Positions 53,896 through 62,576 of a stretch of 64,000 nucleotides of DNA are shown here, one piece after another. Location of the stretch: the NCBI GenBank assembly GCA_036494545.1, contig DASXOB010000010.1, forward strand, positions 1 through 64,000, written 5' to 3'. Source of the stretch: JAICXG01 sp036494545 (GTDB lineage Bacteria > Verrucomicrobiota > Verrucomicrobiia > Chthoniobacterales > UBA10450). The translations under genes and the position numbers were made by a program. The notes beneath the pieces were generated by a model. That model did not search any database. It was not told the origin of the DNA and worked only from the letters and a program-made list of their open reading frames with translations. Each line of letters opens with the position of its first letter. Position 1 is the first letter of the stretch.

Positions 53896-56316
53896 ATGTT
53901 CTCCAACCTTCGCTTCGCCTTGCGCTCCCTGCTTCGAAGTCCTGGTTTCACCTTTCTTGCCATCATCACGCTGGGGCTCGGTATCGGCGCTAACACCGCC
54001 ATGTTTAGCATCGTCAATTCAGTCCTACTGAAGCCGCTGCCTTACCCTCAGAGCGAGCAGTTACAGAGACTCGATCGTGTCACGCCCCAGAACCCACAAG
54101 GCCGTGTCTCCGCCGCGGATTACCTCGATCTTCGTCGCGAGATGAAGACCTATGGCGACATCGGCGCTTATGCCCTTGGCGATACGAGCCTGTCGGAACC
54201 TGGCCAGCCCGCGGAGGTAGTCCGAGCGCTTCGAATCACCGCAAATCTTCTTTCAGTCCTCGGCGTGCAGCCGCAGCTTGGCCGCAATTTCTCTCCTCGA
54301 GAAGATGTCGCGGGAAATGACCACGTAGTTATTCTGAGTCAGCGCTGCTGGCAGCAACGCTTCGGATCGGCCCGCGACATCATAGGCCGGATGATTCGCA
54401 TCGACGGACAACCGCACGAAGTCGTTGGCGTTCTCCCCGGCTGGTTCAATGAATGGCGCCATCTGGGTGCATTCGATTTCTTCCGGCCGCTGGCGTTGGA
54501 TCAACCGAAATCATCGGACCGGCGGACTACTTTTCTTCGCCTGCTCGGTCGCAGGCATGATGGGTTGTCGGAGGCGGACGCCACCGGTTTCATCGTTAAC
54601 TTCGGGGCGCGTCTGGCAAAGGATTTTCCAGAAGTGAATGCGGGCGCGGTATGGCACCCAATAGCTCTTAACGGCACGGCTTTCCCTAAGAACGCCGTCG
54701 CCCTTCTCGCCCTCCTCATCGGCCTTTCTGCTTTCGTGCTTCTCATCGCCTGCTCCAACCTCGCAAATCTTCTCCTCGCCCGGACGACGGCGCGCGCGCG
54801 CGAATTCGCCGTGCGCGGGGCGCTTGGCGCATCGCGCTTCCAACTACTACGACCGTTGATTAACGAATCGCTTCTGCTTGCGCTTGCCGGCGGCGCCTGC
54901 TCGATTCTTGTTGCGCGCTGGGGCGCTGACTGGATTTCTTCGCGAACCCTGTCAGACAACGGCGAACGTTTCACCTTTGCCTTTGACTGGCGCGTGTTTG
55001 GCTGGGCTTTTGTAGCTTCCGCTATCACTGCGATCGCGTTTGGTTTGGCGCCCGCACTTTTCGCCTTGCGACTGAAGGTCAATGACACGCTCAAGAGCGG
55101 GGCGCGCGGCATGACCGGTGGTCGCGGCCATCAGCGCTTCCGCCACGCTCTCATCATTGGTCAATTCGCATTGGCGATGGTGTTACTCGCTGGCGCCGCG
55201 CTGTATGTGGGCGCGTTTAACGAACTCAGTAATTCTCGCGGCGGGTGGGAATCCTCGCGCCTTGTCACAGGAACGGTCGTCCTCCCGACTGCGAACTACG
55301 ATGATCCGGATAAGATTAACACCTTTCATCGCCTGACCCTGGAACGCCTTCGGGATCTGCCTGGAGTAGCTTCCGTTAGTATCTCCTCTTTCACCCCTTT
55401 CTTTAATTGGAGCGATATCCGAAAATACATTGTCAAAGGTCGTGACCTTCCTCAACCCGGACAGGAGCCGGCTGCTGTCGTCAATAGTGTTACTCCCTCT
55501 TACTTCGATACCTATCAGACTCGTGTCGTCGCCGGCCGTACTTTCACCGAACAGGACACTCTCAAATCCACCAGGGTTTTCATGATTAGTCAAACCGCAG
55601 CAACGGCGCTATTCGGAAGCGATAATCCGATCGGGCACCATCTTGCCCAAACCGGGACAGATAATCCACAGTGGGGGGAAATCGTTGGCGTGGCGGCGGA
55701 TGTGAAATCCGTACTGCCAGATCCAGGACCGGTCACGCTCCAACTTTACCAACCCATGTCTCAGGACCCGCGCCCATATAATGAAATTGCGGTCCGCACG
55801 ACGGGCGCGGCGCCATCCTCGTTCGTTGTTCCGATCCGCAACATCATGACTCAGCTCGACCCGGATTTGCCGGTTCGCCAGCTTCAGGCCGCTGACATGA
55901 CAATCGAGCGCGCCAACACGCAGACTGCCATCCTGCGCGACATGCTCGCTTCATTCGCTGTCCTGGGAGTCGGGCTGGCGTCGTTAGGCATCTACGGCGT
56001 CATCGCTCGAACCATGGCTCAACGGACCGGTGAGTTTGCTATTCGGTTCGCGCTTGGCGCGTGCACCAGGGACATTACAGGCCTTGTCCTGATCTCAGGC
56101 GCGAAACTGGCCGCCATCGGACTCACTCTCGGTTTGATCGGCGCATTAGGCCTGGCGCGGCTCCTGGTCGCGAGTAACCCAGGCATGCACTTTAGCAATC
56201 CATTGGCAATGTTTTTGCCAGCTCTTCTTCTCCTGGCGATCGCCCTGATCGCTTCATGGCTGCCCGCGCGGCGCGCCGCGCGCATTAATCCGATCGAGGC
56301 CCTTCGTGCAGAATAG
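53896..56316 (+). CDS. ADOP-type (MacB/FtsX-like) ABC permease
   Basis: 806 residues with the duplicated MacB-type architecture: first helix in FTFLAIITLGLGIGANTAMF, a periplasmic core domain, a FtsX-like helix block (ALLALLIGLSAFVLLIACSN, LANLLLARTTARAREFAVRG), a second helix and periplasmic domain, then the closing block (GLASLGIYGVIARTMAQRTG, EFAIRFALGACTRDI) and INPIEALRAE. This is the acidobacterial duplicated orphan permease family: it has no ATPase gene beside it and no fused N-terminal regulator. It would work with an ATPase encoded elsewhere; the substrate is unknown. Overlaps or abuts the DUF4386 gene. Confidence 0.93.
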   Translation: MFSNLRFALRSLLRSPGFTFLAIITLGLGIGANTAMFSIVNSVLLKPLPYPQSEQLQRLDRVTPQNPQGRVSAADYLDLRREMKTYGDIGAYALGDTSLSEPGQPAEVVRALRITANLLSVLGVQPQLGRNFSPREDVAGNDHVVILSQRCWQQRFGSARDIIGRMIRIDGQPHEVVGVLPGWFNEWRHLGAFDFFRPLALDQPKSSDRRTTFLRLLGRRHDGLSEADATGFIVNFGARLAKDFPEVNAGAVWHPIALNGTAFPKNAVALLALLIGLSAFVLLIACSNLANLLLARTTARAREFAVRGALGASRFQLLRPLINESLLLALAGGACSILVARWGADWISSRTLSDNGERFTFAFDWRVFGWAFVASAITAIAFGLAPALFALRLKVNDTLKSGARGMTGGRGHQRFRHALIIGQFALAMVLLAGAALYVGAFNELSNSRGGWESSRLVTGTVVLPTANYDDPDKINTFHRLTLERLRDLPGVASVSISSFTPFFNWSDIRKYIVKGRDLPQPGQEPAAVVNSVTPSYFDTYQTRVVAGRTFTEQDTLKSTRVFMISQTAATALFGSDNPIGHHLAQTGTDNPQWGEIVGVAADVKSVLPDPGPVTLQLYQPMSQDPRPYNEIAVRTTGAAPSSFVVPIRNIMTQLDPDLPVRQLQAADMTIERANTQTAILRDMLASFAVLGVGLASLGIYGVIARTMAQRTGEFAIRFALGACTRDITGLVLISGAKLAAIGLTLGLIGALGLARLLVASNPGMHFSNPLAMFLPALLLLAIALIASWLPARRAARINPIEALRAE

Positions 56317-56320
56317 GACT

Positions 56321-57058
56321 ATGACATCACCAACACTCTCCATAACCACTGAGCAACAAAGAGCGGCCAAGGTCGCCGGAATAAGCGCGCTTCTGGCAAC
56401 GGCGATCGTAGTCGTAGGTAACTATGTGCTACTCGGTCCGCTTATCGTTGCGGGAAAAGCGGCCGAAACCGCGCAAAACATCCTCGCCCACGAAGGCGCG
56501 TTTCGACTCACGGTTGTTTGTTTTCTGCTCTACAGCGTAGTGAGCGTGATTCTTGTTTCCGCACTCTATGTGATTCTTAAGCCCGTAAATCGCGGTCTCG
56601 CTCTGGTCGGTGCGCTTTCCCGTCTTGTCTTTGCGTTGTTGTGGCTCCTTGGCACGCTGCAGATGCTGGGCGCCCTTCGCCTGCTCGGCCGCGCCGGTTA
56701 CCTCCAGGTCTTTGAAGCAGATAGGTTACAGGCCCTGGCCAGAGTCGCCATCGCCGGCATGTTCGATAATTACTACGTAGGTCTCCCCTTCTATTCGCTC
56801 GCCTTGACGATTTGCAGCTACTTGTGGCTTAGATCGAGTTACATTCCTCGCCTTCTCGCCTGGTTCGGAATTATTTCCTCTGCCTGGTGCGTCTTCTGCG
56901 CTTTCGTCTATCTCCTTTTCCCCGGCTTCGCCAAACCAGTCGATCCTTATTGGTTCGATTCTCCAATGGCTGTCTTTGAATTGGTCTTAAGTTTTTGGCT
57001 CCTATTCAAGGGACTGAAATCTTCCCCGATGGATGACGCCGATCTTGTCCGGCAATGA
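56321..57058 (+). CDS. DUF4386 multispan membrane protein
   Basis: 245 residues with six predicted membrane segments (ISALLATAIVVVGNYVLLGP, FLLYSVVSVILVSALYVIL, LVFALLWLLGTLQMLGALRL, FYSLALTICSYLWL, LAWFGIISSAWCVFCAFVYL, FELVLSFWLLFKGLKS), matching DUF4386. The ATG at 56321 lies 4 bp after the permease stop; an ATG at 56306 would overlap it. The stop overlaps the next gene's start as ATGA. The last 190 bp or so are copied at 58649-58880. Function unknown. Confidence 0.85.
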   Translation: MTSPTLSITTEQQRAAKVAGISALLATAIVVVGNYVLLGPLIVAGKAAETAQNILAHEGAFRLTVVCFLLYSVVSVILVSALYVILKPVNRGLALVGALSRLVFALLWLLGTLQMLGALRLLGRAGYLQVFEADRLQALARVAIAGMFDNYYVGLPFYSLALTICSYLWLRSSYIPRLLAWFGIISSAWCVFCAFVYLLFPGFAKPVDPYWFDSPMAVFELVLSFWLLFKGLKSSPMDDADLVRQ

Positions 57059-58170
57059 AGATCAAGCGCATCCTAAAGTGGACTGGCTGTGTCGCGCTGG
57101 CCGCATTACTCCTGGCATTCCTGGCCGGGTTCGTCGCTTACTGGCGCTCGACTAACGAATGCGATCGCAATGCTAATCCGACTAATCCTATGAAAGCAAT
57201 TCGTTACTGTGAGTACGGTTCGCCCGAGGTCGTAAGGTTCGATGATGTTGAGAAGCCTGTGCCGACCGACAACCAGGTCTTGATTAAAGTGCGAGCGGCT
57301 TCACTTAATGCGCTGGATGTGTACTTGATCCGCGATTCGTGGCTTGGTCGATTATTTTTCGGCTTGCGCAAGCCAAGAAACACGCGGCTTGGCCGTGACG
57401 TCGCCGGGCAGGTGGAAGCGGTCGGCAAGAATGTCACCCAATTCAAACCGGGCGACGAAGTCTTCGGCATCTGCGGTGGTTCGCTGGCTGAGTATGCCTG
57501 TGCTTCCGAGCGAGGGTTGGCCATGAAGCCAACGAACATAAGCTTTGAACAAGCCGCCTCTCTTCCGTTAGCCGGACTTACCGCCCTGCAGGGCCTGCGC
57601 GAAGGAAAGATTCAGTCCGGACAAAGGGTGTTGATCAACGGCGCGACCGGAGGTGTGGGAACCTTCGCCGTGCAAATCGCCAAGTCTCTTGGCGCGGAGG
57701 TGACGGCTGTTTGCAGCACGCGCAATGTCGATCTGGTTCGCTCGATCGGCGCCGACCACGTTATCGATTACACCAAAGAGGATTTCACCAAGAGCGACCA
57801 GCGTTACGATGTGATCTTCGATAACGTTGCCAACCATTCTTTCTCCGAACGCCGTCGTGTCTTGACTGCAAAAGGGATCTGTGTTTTGGCCGGCATGGGC
57901 GGAGCTGGGGTAAAACAAGGTGAGGCGATGGGGCGCATCGTGGGAAATCTTTTCATCGCACGTGGATTATCCTCATTCACCGATCAAAAGTTCGCCCAGT
58001 ACATGACCAAGGTGAGCAAGGACGATCTCGTTATGCTAGGCGATCTTACAGAGGCGGGAAAGCTCAAGCCGGTCATTGAACGGACTTATAAACTCCATGA
58101 AACGCCTGAAGCTTTCCGACAGCTCGATGCTGGGCACGCCCGCGGCAAAGTCGTCATAACTGTGGAATAG
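57055..58170 (+). CDS. Membrane-anchored MDR oxidoreductase (NADP-dependent, zinc-less)
   Basis: An N-terminal membrane anchor (VALAALLLAFLAGFVAYWRS) precedes a complete medium-chain dehydrogenase fold: MKAIRYCEYGSPEVVRFDDV, LGRDVAGQVEAVGKNVTQFK, the dinucleotide loop INGATGGVGTFAVQIAKSLG, ends GHARGKVVITVE. It lacks catalytic zinc ligands. The start overlaps the DUF4386 stop (ATGA), so the anchor is translated; a second Met at 57190 marks where ordinary homologues begin. The nucleotide-binding site would be on the cytoplasmic side only if the anchor is N-out/C-in. A second MDR enzyme with a hydrophobic leader is at 42479. Confidence 0.87.
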   Translation: MKIKRILKWTGCVALAALLLAFLAGFVAYWRSTNECDRNANPTNPMKAIRYCEYGSPEVVRFDDVEKPVPTDNQVLIKVRAASLNALDVYLIRDSWLGRLFFGLRKPRNTRLGRDVAGQVEAVGKNVTQFKPGDEVFGICGGSLAEYACASERGLAMKPTNISFEQAASLPLAGLTALQGLREGKIQSGQRVLINGATGGVGTFAVQIAKSLGAEVTAVCSTRNVDLVRSIGADHVIDYTKEDFTKSDQRYDVIFDNVANHSFSERRRVLTAKGICVLAGMGGAGVKQGEAMGRIVGNLFIARGLSSFTDQKFAQYMTKVSKDDLVMLGDLTEAGKLKPVIERTYKLHETPEAFRQLDAGHARGKVVITVE

Positions 58171-58315
58171 TAACAAGATCTGACCAGGCGGAGAAAATGA
58201 AATGTTCATTAGTGCGATCGACAATTCACGACGCGCGACCGCAAGAGTCGCCCATGGGTTCAGTGGTCTCCTTGTCGTGGCGATCGTGGACAGGGCTTGA
58301 GGGTTACCTAACGAA

Positions 58316-58461
58316 TCAAGCACCGCGCCGCAGCGTTCGCGCGTGTGACTTGATTGACTCTAAGAACGCTTGCGCAATCGGCGGCATTTTGTCCTGCCAA
58401 ATGGCCGCGATAATCAGGGCGAAAAGCTCGGCAATGGCAAAAGACGGGTTCTGACCGGCGG
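58316..58461 (-). pseudogene. Tail of an unidentified gene
   Basis: The minus strand reads AGQNPSFAIAELFALIIAAI, WQDKMPPIAQAFLESIKSHA, RTLRRGA and stop, with a stop just upstream. It has the look of a genuine protein end (amphipathic helix, basic tail), but I do not recognise the family. It is too short and lacks a start, so it is listed as a possible remnant. Confidence 0.35.
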
Positions 58462-58648
58462 TTCCTCACCGGGCGCGACCACCGAAAGACCGATTCCGAA
58501 ACCAGCGCGCACATAACTCCGGGATCAAATCGAATGAACTAACTTCCACGCTTGTCGGCCAATTGAGCGCGATCTTGCGCAGGCAGTCGCGAAAAAGTTT
58601 CGTAATCGTTTCGCTCAATGGATCGGCAACTTCGGCCCGTTCGGAATT

Positions 58649-58880
58649 ATTTCCTCTGGCTGCTGTGTCTTCTGCGCTTTCGTCTATCTCCTTTCCCGGG
58701 CTTCGCCAAACCAGTCGATCCTTACTGGTTCGATTCTGCAATGGCTGTCTTTGAATTGGGCTTAAGTTTTTGGCTCTTATCCAAGGGACTGAAATCTTCC
58801 GGAATGGATGACCGCCGCCATCTTCCGGCACTAAAGATCAAGCGCATTCTAAAGTGGACTGGGCGTGTTGGAGCTGTCCG
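58649..58880 (+). pseudogene. Copy of the DUF4386 3' end and MDR 5' end junction
   Basis: Parallel to 56864-57095 at roughly nine bases in ten: FPGFAKPVDPYWFDSAMAVF, ELGLSFWLLSKGLKSSGMDD, then KIKRILKWTG of the next gene. The ATGA overlap is destroyed and the copy breaks off inside the anchor of the MDR protein. One base is lost near 58696. It lies 0.5 kb after the intact gene pair, so a tandem duplication of the pair followed by loss would explain it. The remaining DNA from 58171 to 59242 shows no intact gene. Confidence 0.9.
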
Positions 58881-59242
58881 TGTCGACGTTAAAAAGGCCC
58901 GATGATCAATGGCCGTATCCTTGCGGACCGAAATCAGCATCGCCAGAGCCGGCGGGCATTCCATAGTCTGTCGTGGAACGGGACTACTTGCCGCCGAGAC
59001 ACGGCGCGGCAACGAATCCGGTTCCAATAATCACTAACCCGATTGGGACAAGCTTCTCCGGCCACCGCTCCGCCTTCTGCATTCGGAAGTTAAATGTCAA
59101 ATGTAGAGACACCACCCCACGCAGCTTCCCACGCCTAGGTTTAATACCTTTTGCGCACTTAGCAACAGCGCTCCCTTTGGATGTGTGCACGAGCTTCTCT
59201 AATCAGAAATGGAATTAGTGCCAGCGCAGCTACGCTCTTGAG

Positions 59243-59422
59243 CTACCAGAAGCCAAAATGTGCGTAGCTGCCAAGCCGACCACCAAAAACAATAGAAAGA
59301 TCCGCAGACAATTGGAAGACGACTTCCAACACGACAAAGGCGAAGTTAAGGGTGACGCCGATGGCAAACGCGCGCCCGAAACTCTTCGGAGCGTGCGAAT
59401 GCAGATGGTCCTCGTGGCTCAT
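59243..59422 (-). pseudogene. Truncated cation diffusion facilitator (CzcD-like) gene
   Basis: Begins with ATG directly after the CusA stop (TAA-ATG). MSHEDHLHSHAPKSFGRAFA, IGVTLNFAFVVLEVVFQLSA matches the His-rich start and first membrane helix of CDF metal transporters. The frame then departs (DLSIVFGGRLGSYAHFGFW) and stops after 59 codons instead of about 300. The expected next CDF motif (LADAGHNLSD) is missing. It is the last gene of the metal-efflux operon and is broken. Confidence 0.8.
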
Positions 59423-62400
59423 TTAGACGGTGACCAATTCGGTGGTGGATGGAGGGTCAGGCAACGGATGAGGCGCGAGTGTGGTTTTGCGTTCAAACAC
59501 TCGGTAGAGCGTGGGCAAAATGAACAGCGTTAGAATAGTAGAACTAATGAGGCCGCCAATGACAACCGCGGCGAGCGGCTTCTGAATTTCGCTGCCCGGC
59601 CCGGTGGCGAAAAGCATCGGAAGTAAGCCCAGCGCCGCGACGCTAGCTGTTATGAGGACGGGACGCAGACGCAGGACTGCGCCTCTCGCAACTGCCAGCT
59701 CGACATTAACTCCTTCGCGGCGCAGTTCGTTGAAGTAACTTACCATTACCACTCCATTAAGAACGGCAACCCCAAAGAGCGCGATGAAACCCACACTCGC
59801 ACTCACGCTAAGATTAAAGTGGCCGATAACCAGGGCTAATATTCCACCGATAAGAGCAAACGGAATGTTTAGAATGATCAGCAGCGCTTGCTTGACCGAG
59901 TTAAAAGAGCTGAAAAGGAGGAGAAAGATCGACAGGATAGTAATCGGCACAACCAGCGCGAATCTCTTCATGGCGCGCTGTTGGTTCTCGAACTGGCCGC
60001 CCCAGGTGACAAGGTAGCCGGGCGGTAACTTCACAGCGGCATCGATCTTCGCTTTCGCCTCCTCGACAAAACTTCCAATGTCACGGTCCGCCACGTTGCA
60101 CTCAATTACGATCCGCCGCTGGCCCATCTCCCGGCTGATCTGCGCCGGGCCTTCGGTCACGTAAATCTTGGCAAGCTGCCCGAGAGGAATCGACGCCCCG
60201 CCTGGTGATGGGATAAGGATCTGGCGGATTGGCTCAAGATCGTTGCGCGCATTCTCCGGGAAGCGGACGGCCAGACCAAAGACCTTCAGGCCATCGTAAA
60301 CCTTACTTGCTTCTTTGCCTCCGATCGCTGTCTCGATCACGTCGTTGACGTCGGCGACATTAATGCCGTAGCGGGCAATCTTGTCTCGATCCACTTCGAT
60401 TTGCAGGTAAGCCAGACCACTCACTTTCTCGACGTTGATATCCGCCGCGCCACGCACCTTGCCGAGCACCCGAGCGACGGCATCGGCTTTTTCTTTGAGG
60501 ACATCCAGGTCCTCCCCGAAGATTTTGATTCCGATGGCGGACCTAACCCCACTTACTAACTCATCAACCCGCAGCGCGATCGGCTGGGAGAAACTCGACG
60601 CCACGCCAGGAAGTTCCGCCAGGGCCTCGCGCATTTTCTCTACCAGCTCTTCTTTTGATTTCGTCGTCTGCCATTCATCGCGCGGTTTGAGCATCACCAT
60701 CACATCGCTTAGCTCGATACCCATCGGGTCAGAGGCGATGTCCGCCCGGCCTGTCTTGGAAACAACGTTGATAACTTCCGGGAATCGCTTGAGGATTTTC
60801 TCCGCCTCGTTCTGGAGCGCGAGGGACTGTGGAAGGGAAATGCTTGGTATGCGGAAGGTTTGCACGGCGATCGAGCCTTCGTCGAGGGACGGCAAAAACT
60901 CCGTACCGATAAGTGGAACGAGGAGGAAGGAACCAATCAAGGCCACGACTGCTATGATAACAACCAGCCACGGCTGCCGCAGACACGGCTTTAGCGCCGT
61001 GAGATAAATGTGCTTCAACCAGCGAATATGAAGCGGGTCGTGCTCCCGCGCTTCCTGCTTGAGGACGAGTGTGCAGAGCATCGGAACGAGAGTGAGTGAC
61101 AAGATGAGCGAACCTAAAAGTGCAAAGGAGATCGTGAAGGCGAGCGGGCTGAACATCTTTCCCTCGAAGCCCTGAAGAGTGAAGAGCGGGAGGAAAACGA
61201 TAATGATGATGAAGATGCCGAAAACAATCGGACGACCAACCTCTTTCGCGGCATAGAGAACGGTCTCAACCGTGTTTGCTTGCCGATGCCCCCGGTTGCC
61301 GGGATCGGGCTTCTCGGTCAAATGGCGATGGACGTTCTCCACCATCACTACCGCGCCATCGACCATCATTCCTATACCAACAGCCAGCCCGCCTAACGAC
61401 ATAAGGTTAGCGCTCAGTCCCCACCACTTCATCATGATGAAGGCAAAAAGAACCGAGAGCGGCAGTACCAACGTGACGACGATGGCGCTGCGCACATCGG
61501 CGAGCAGCACTATGAGGATAATGAGAACAAAAACCGCGCCCTCTCCCAGGGCTTTGGTCACTGTGTGAATCGCATTCTTGACGAGGTCGGTGCGATCATA
61601 AAACGGCACGAGTTGCACCCCTTTCGGCAGCGCCTTTTGGATTTCCGGCAGCTTGGCCTTCACAGCGTTGACCACATCCCGGCCACTCGCGCCTTTGAGC
61701 ATCATGACAATGCCGGCAACCGCTTCTCCTTGCCCGTTCAGGGTTACAGCCCCCTGGCGCAACTCCGCGCCGATCTGCACGTCAGCCACATCGCGCACGT
61801 AAACCGGCGTATGCTCGTGCGTGGCAACGATAATGTTTCCGATGTCAGCAGTACTTTTCACGAGGCCAATCCCGCGGACGACATACTGCTCCGATTGGTG
61901 TTCGATAAAGTTACCGCTCGCGTTCGCGTTGTTCTTTGCCAGCGCTTCGAACACCTGCTGGAGAGTAACGTGAAAGGACGTAAGCCGTTCCGGCATGATG
62001 ATTACCTGGAACTGCTTTACCAGCCCGCCGAAGGAGTTCACATCGGTTACGCCGGGGACACTGCGCAAAAGCGGGCGCACAATATAGTCTTCGATCGTCC
62101 TTAGTTCCGTCGCGTCGTATTTCGTCGGATTATCGCTGACCAGCGTGTATTGAAATATCTCGCCGAGGCCCGTCGTGATGGGGCCGAGTTCTACATCCAC
62201 GTCAGCGGGTAAGTTCCCGCGGGCGCTGGCTAACCGCTCGGAAACAAGCTGCCGCGCGAAGTAATCATTCACCCCGTCCTCGAAGACGATGGTAATTGCG
62301 GCTAACCCAATCTTGGAGACGGAGCGAATCTCGGTTAGCCCAGGCAAGCCGCCCATTTGAATCTCGATGGGGCGAGTAACGAGCTTTTCGACTTCAGGCG

Positions 62401-62572
62401 GCGACATCCCTCCAGCTGTGGCAAGCACTTGCACCTGCACGTTTGTTACATCGGGAAACGCGTCAATTGGGATATGTTTCAACGCGAGCACGCCGAAGCC
62501 GATGAGAACGACTGTCGCGAGGAAGACCAGCATCCTTTGACGGACGGAGAAGCTAAGAATCGCGTTTATCAC
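59423..62572 (-). CDS. Heavy-metal RND efflux pump, inner-membrane subunit (CzcA/CusA family)
   Basis: 1049 residues, the full length for HME-RND pumps. Twelve membrane segments in the usual 1+6+5 layout; two large periplasmic loops; the HME signature GGLAVGIGMMVDGAVVMVEN in helix 4 with the conserved Asp residues for proton relay. It exports divalent (Co/Zn/Cd/Ni) or monovalent (Cu/Ag) metal ions through the tripartite CBA complex; the eye cannot settle which. Four bases separate it from the adaptor gene. A CDF fragment follows its stop at once. Confidence 0.95.
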   Translation of the reverse strand: MINAILSFSVRQRMLVFLATVVLIGFGVLALKHIPIDAFPDVTNVQVQVLATAGGMSPPEVEKLVTRPIEIQMGGLPGLTEIRSVSKIGLAAITIVFEDGVNDYFARQLVSERLASARGNLPADVDVELGPITTGLGEIFQYTLVSDNPTKYDATELRTIEDYIVRPLLRSVPGVTDVNSFGGLVKQFQVIIMPERLTSFHVTLQQVFEALAKNNANASGNFIEHQSEQYVVRGIGLVKSTADIGNIIVATHEHTPVYVRDVADVQIGAELRQGAVTLNGQGEAVAGIVMMLKGASGRDVVNAVKAKLPEIQKALPKGVQLVPFYDRTDLVKNAIHTVTKALGEGAVFVLIILIVLLADVRSAIVVTLVLPLSVLFAFIMMKWWGLSANLMSLGGLAVGIGMMVDGAVVMVENVHRHLTEKPDPGNRGHRQANTVETVLYAAKEVGRPIVFGIFIIIIVFLPLFTLQGFEGKMFSPLAFTISFALLGSLILSLTLVPMLCTLVLKQEAREHDPLHIRWLKHIYLTALKPCLRQPWLVVIIAVVALIGSFLLVPLIGTEFLPSLDEGSIAVQTFRIPSISLPQSLALQNEAEKILKRFPEVINVVSKTGRADIASDPMGIELSDVMVMLKPRDEWQTTKSKEELVEKMREALAELPGVASSFSQPIALRVDELVSGVRSAIGIKIFGEDLDVLKEKADAVARVLGKVRGAADINVEKVSGLAYLQIEVDRDKIARYGINVADVNDVIETAIGGKEASKVYDGLKVFGLAVRFPENARNDLEPIRQILIPSPGGASIPLGQLAKIYVTEGPAQISREMGQRRIVIECNVADRDIGSFVEEAKAKIDAAVKLPPGYLVTWGGQFENQQRAMKRFALVVPITILSIFLLLFSSFNSVKQALLIILNIPFALIGGILALVIGHFNLSVSASVGFIALFGVAVLNGVVMVSYFNELRREGVNVELAVARGAVLRLRPVLITASVAALGLLPMLFATGPGSEIQKPLAAVVIGGLISSTILTLFILPTLYRVFERKTTLAPHPLPDPPSTTELVTV

Positions 62573-62576
62573 CGCT

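Noticed and set aside
61565..62104. 179-codon plus-strand frame inside the RND pump gene
   Set aside because: It lies fully antisense to a complete CzcA/CusA gene and has no family resemblance.
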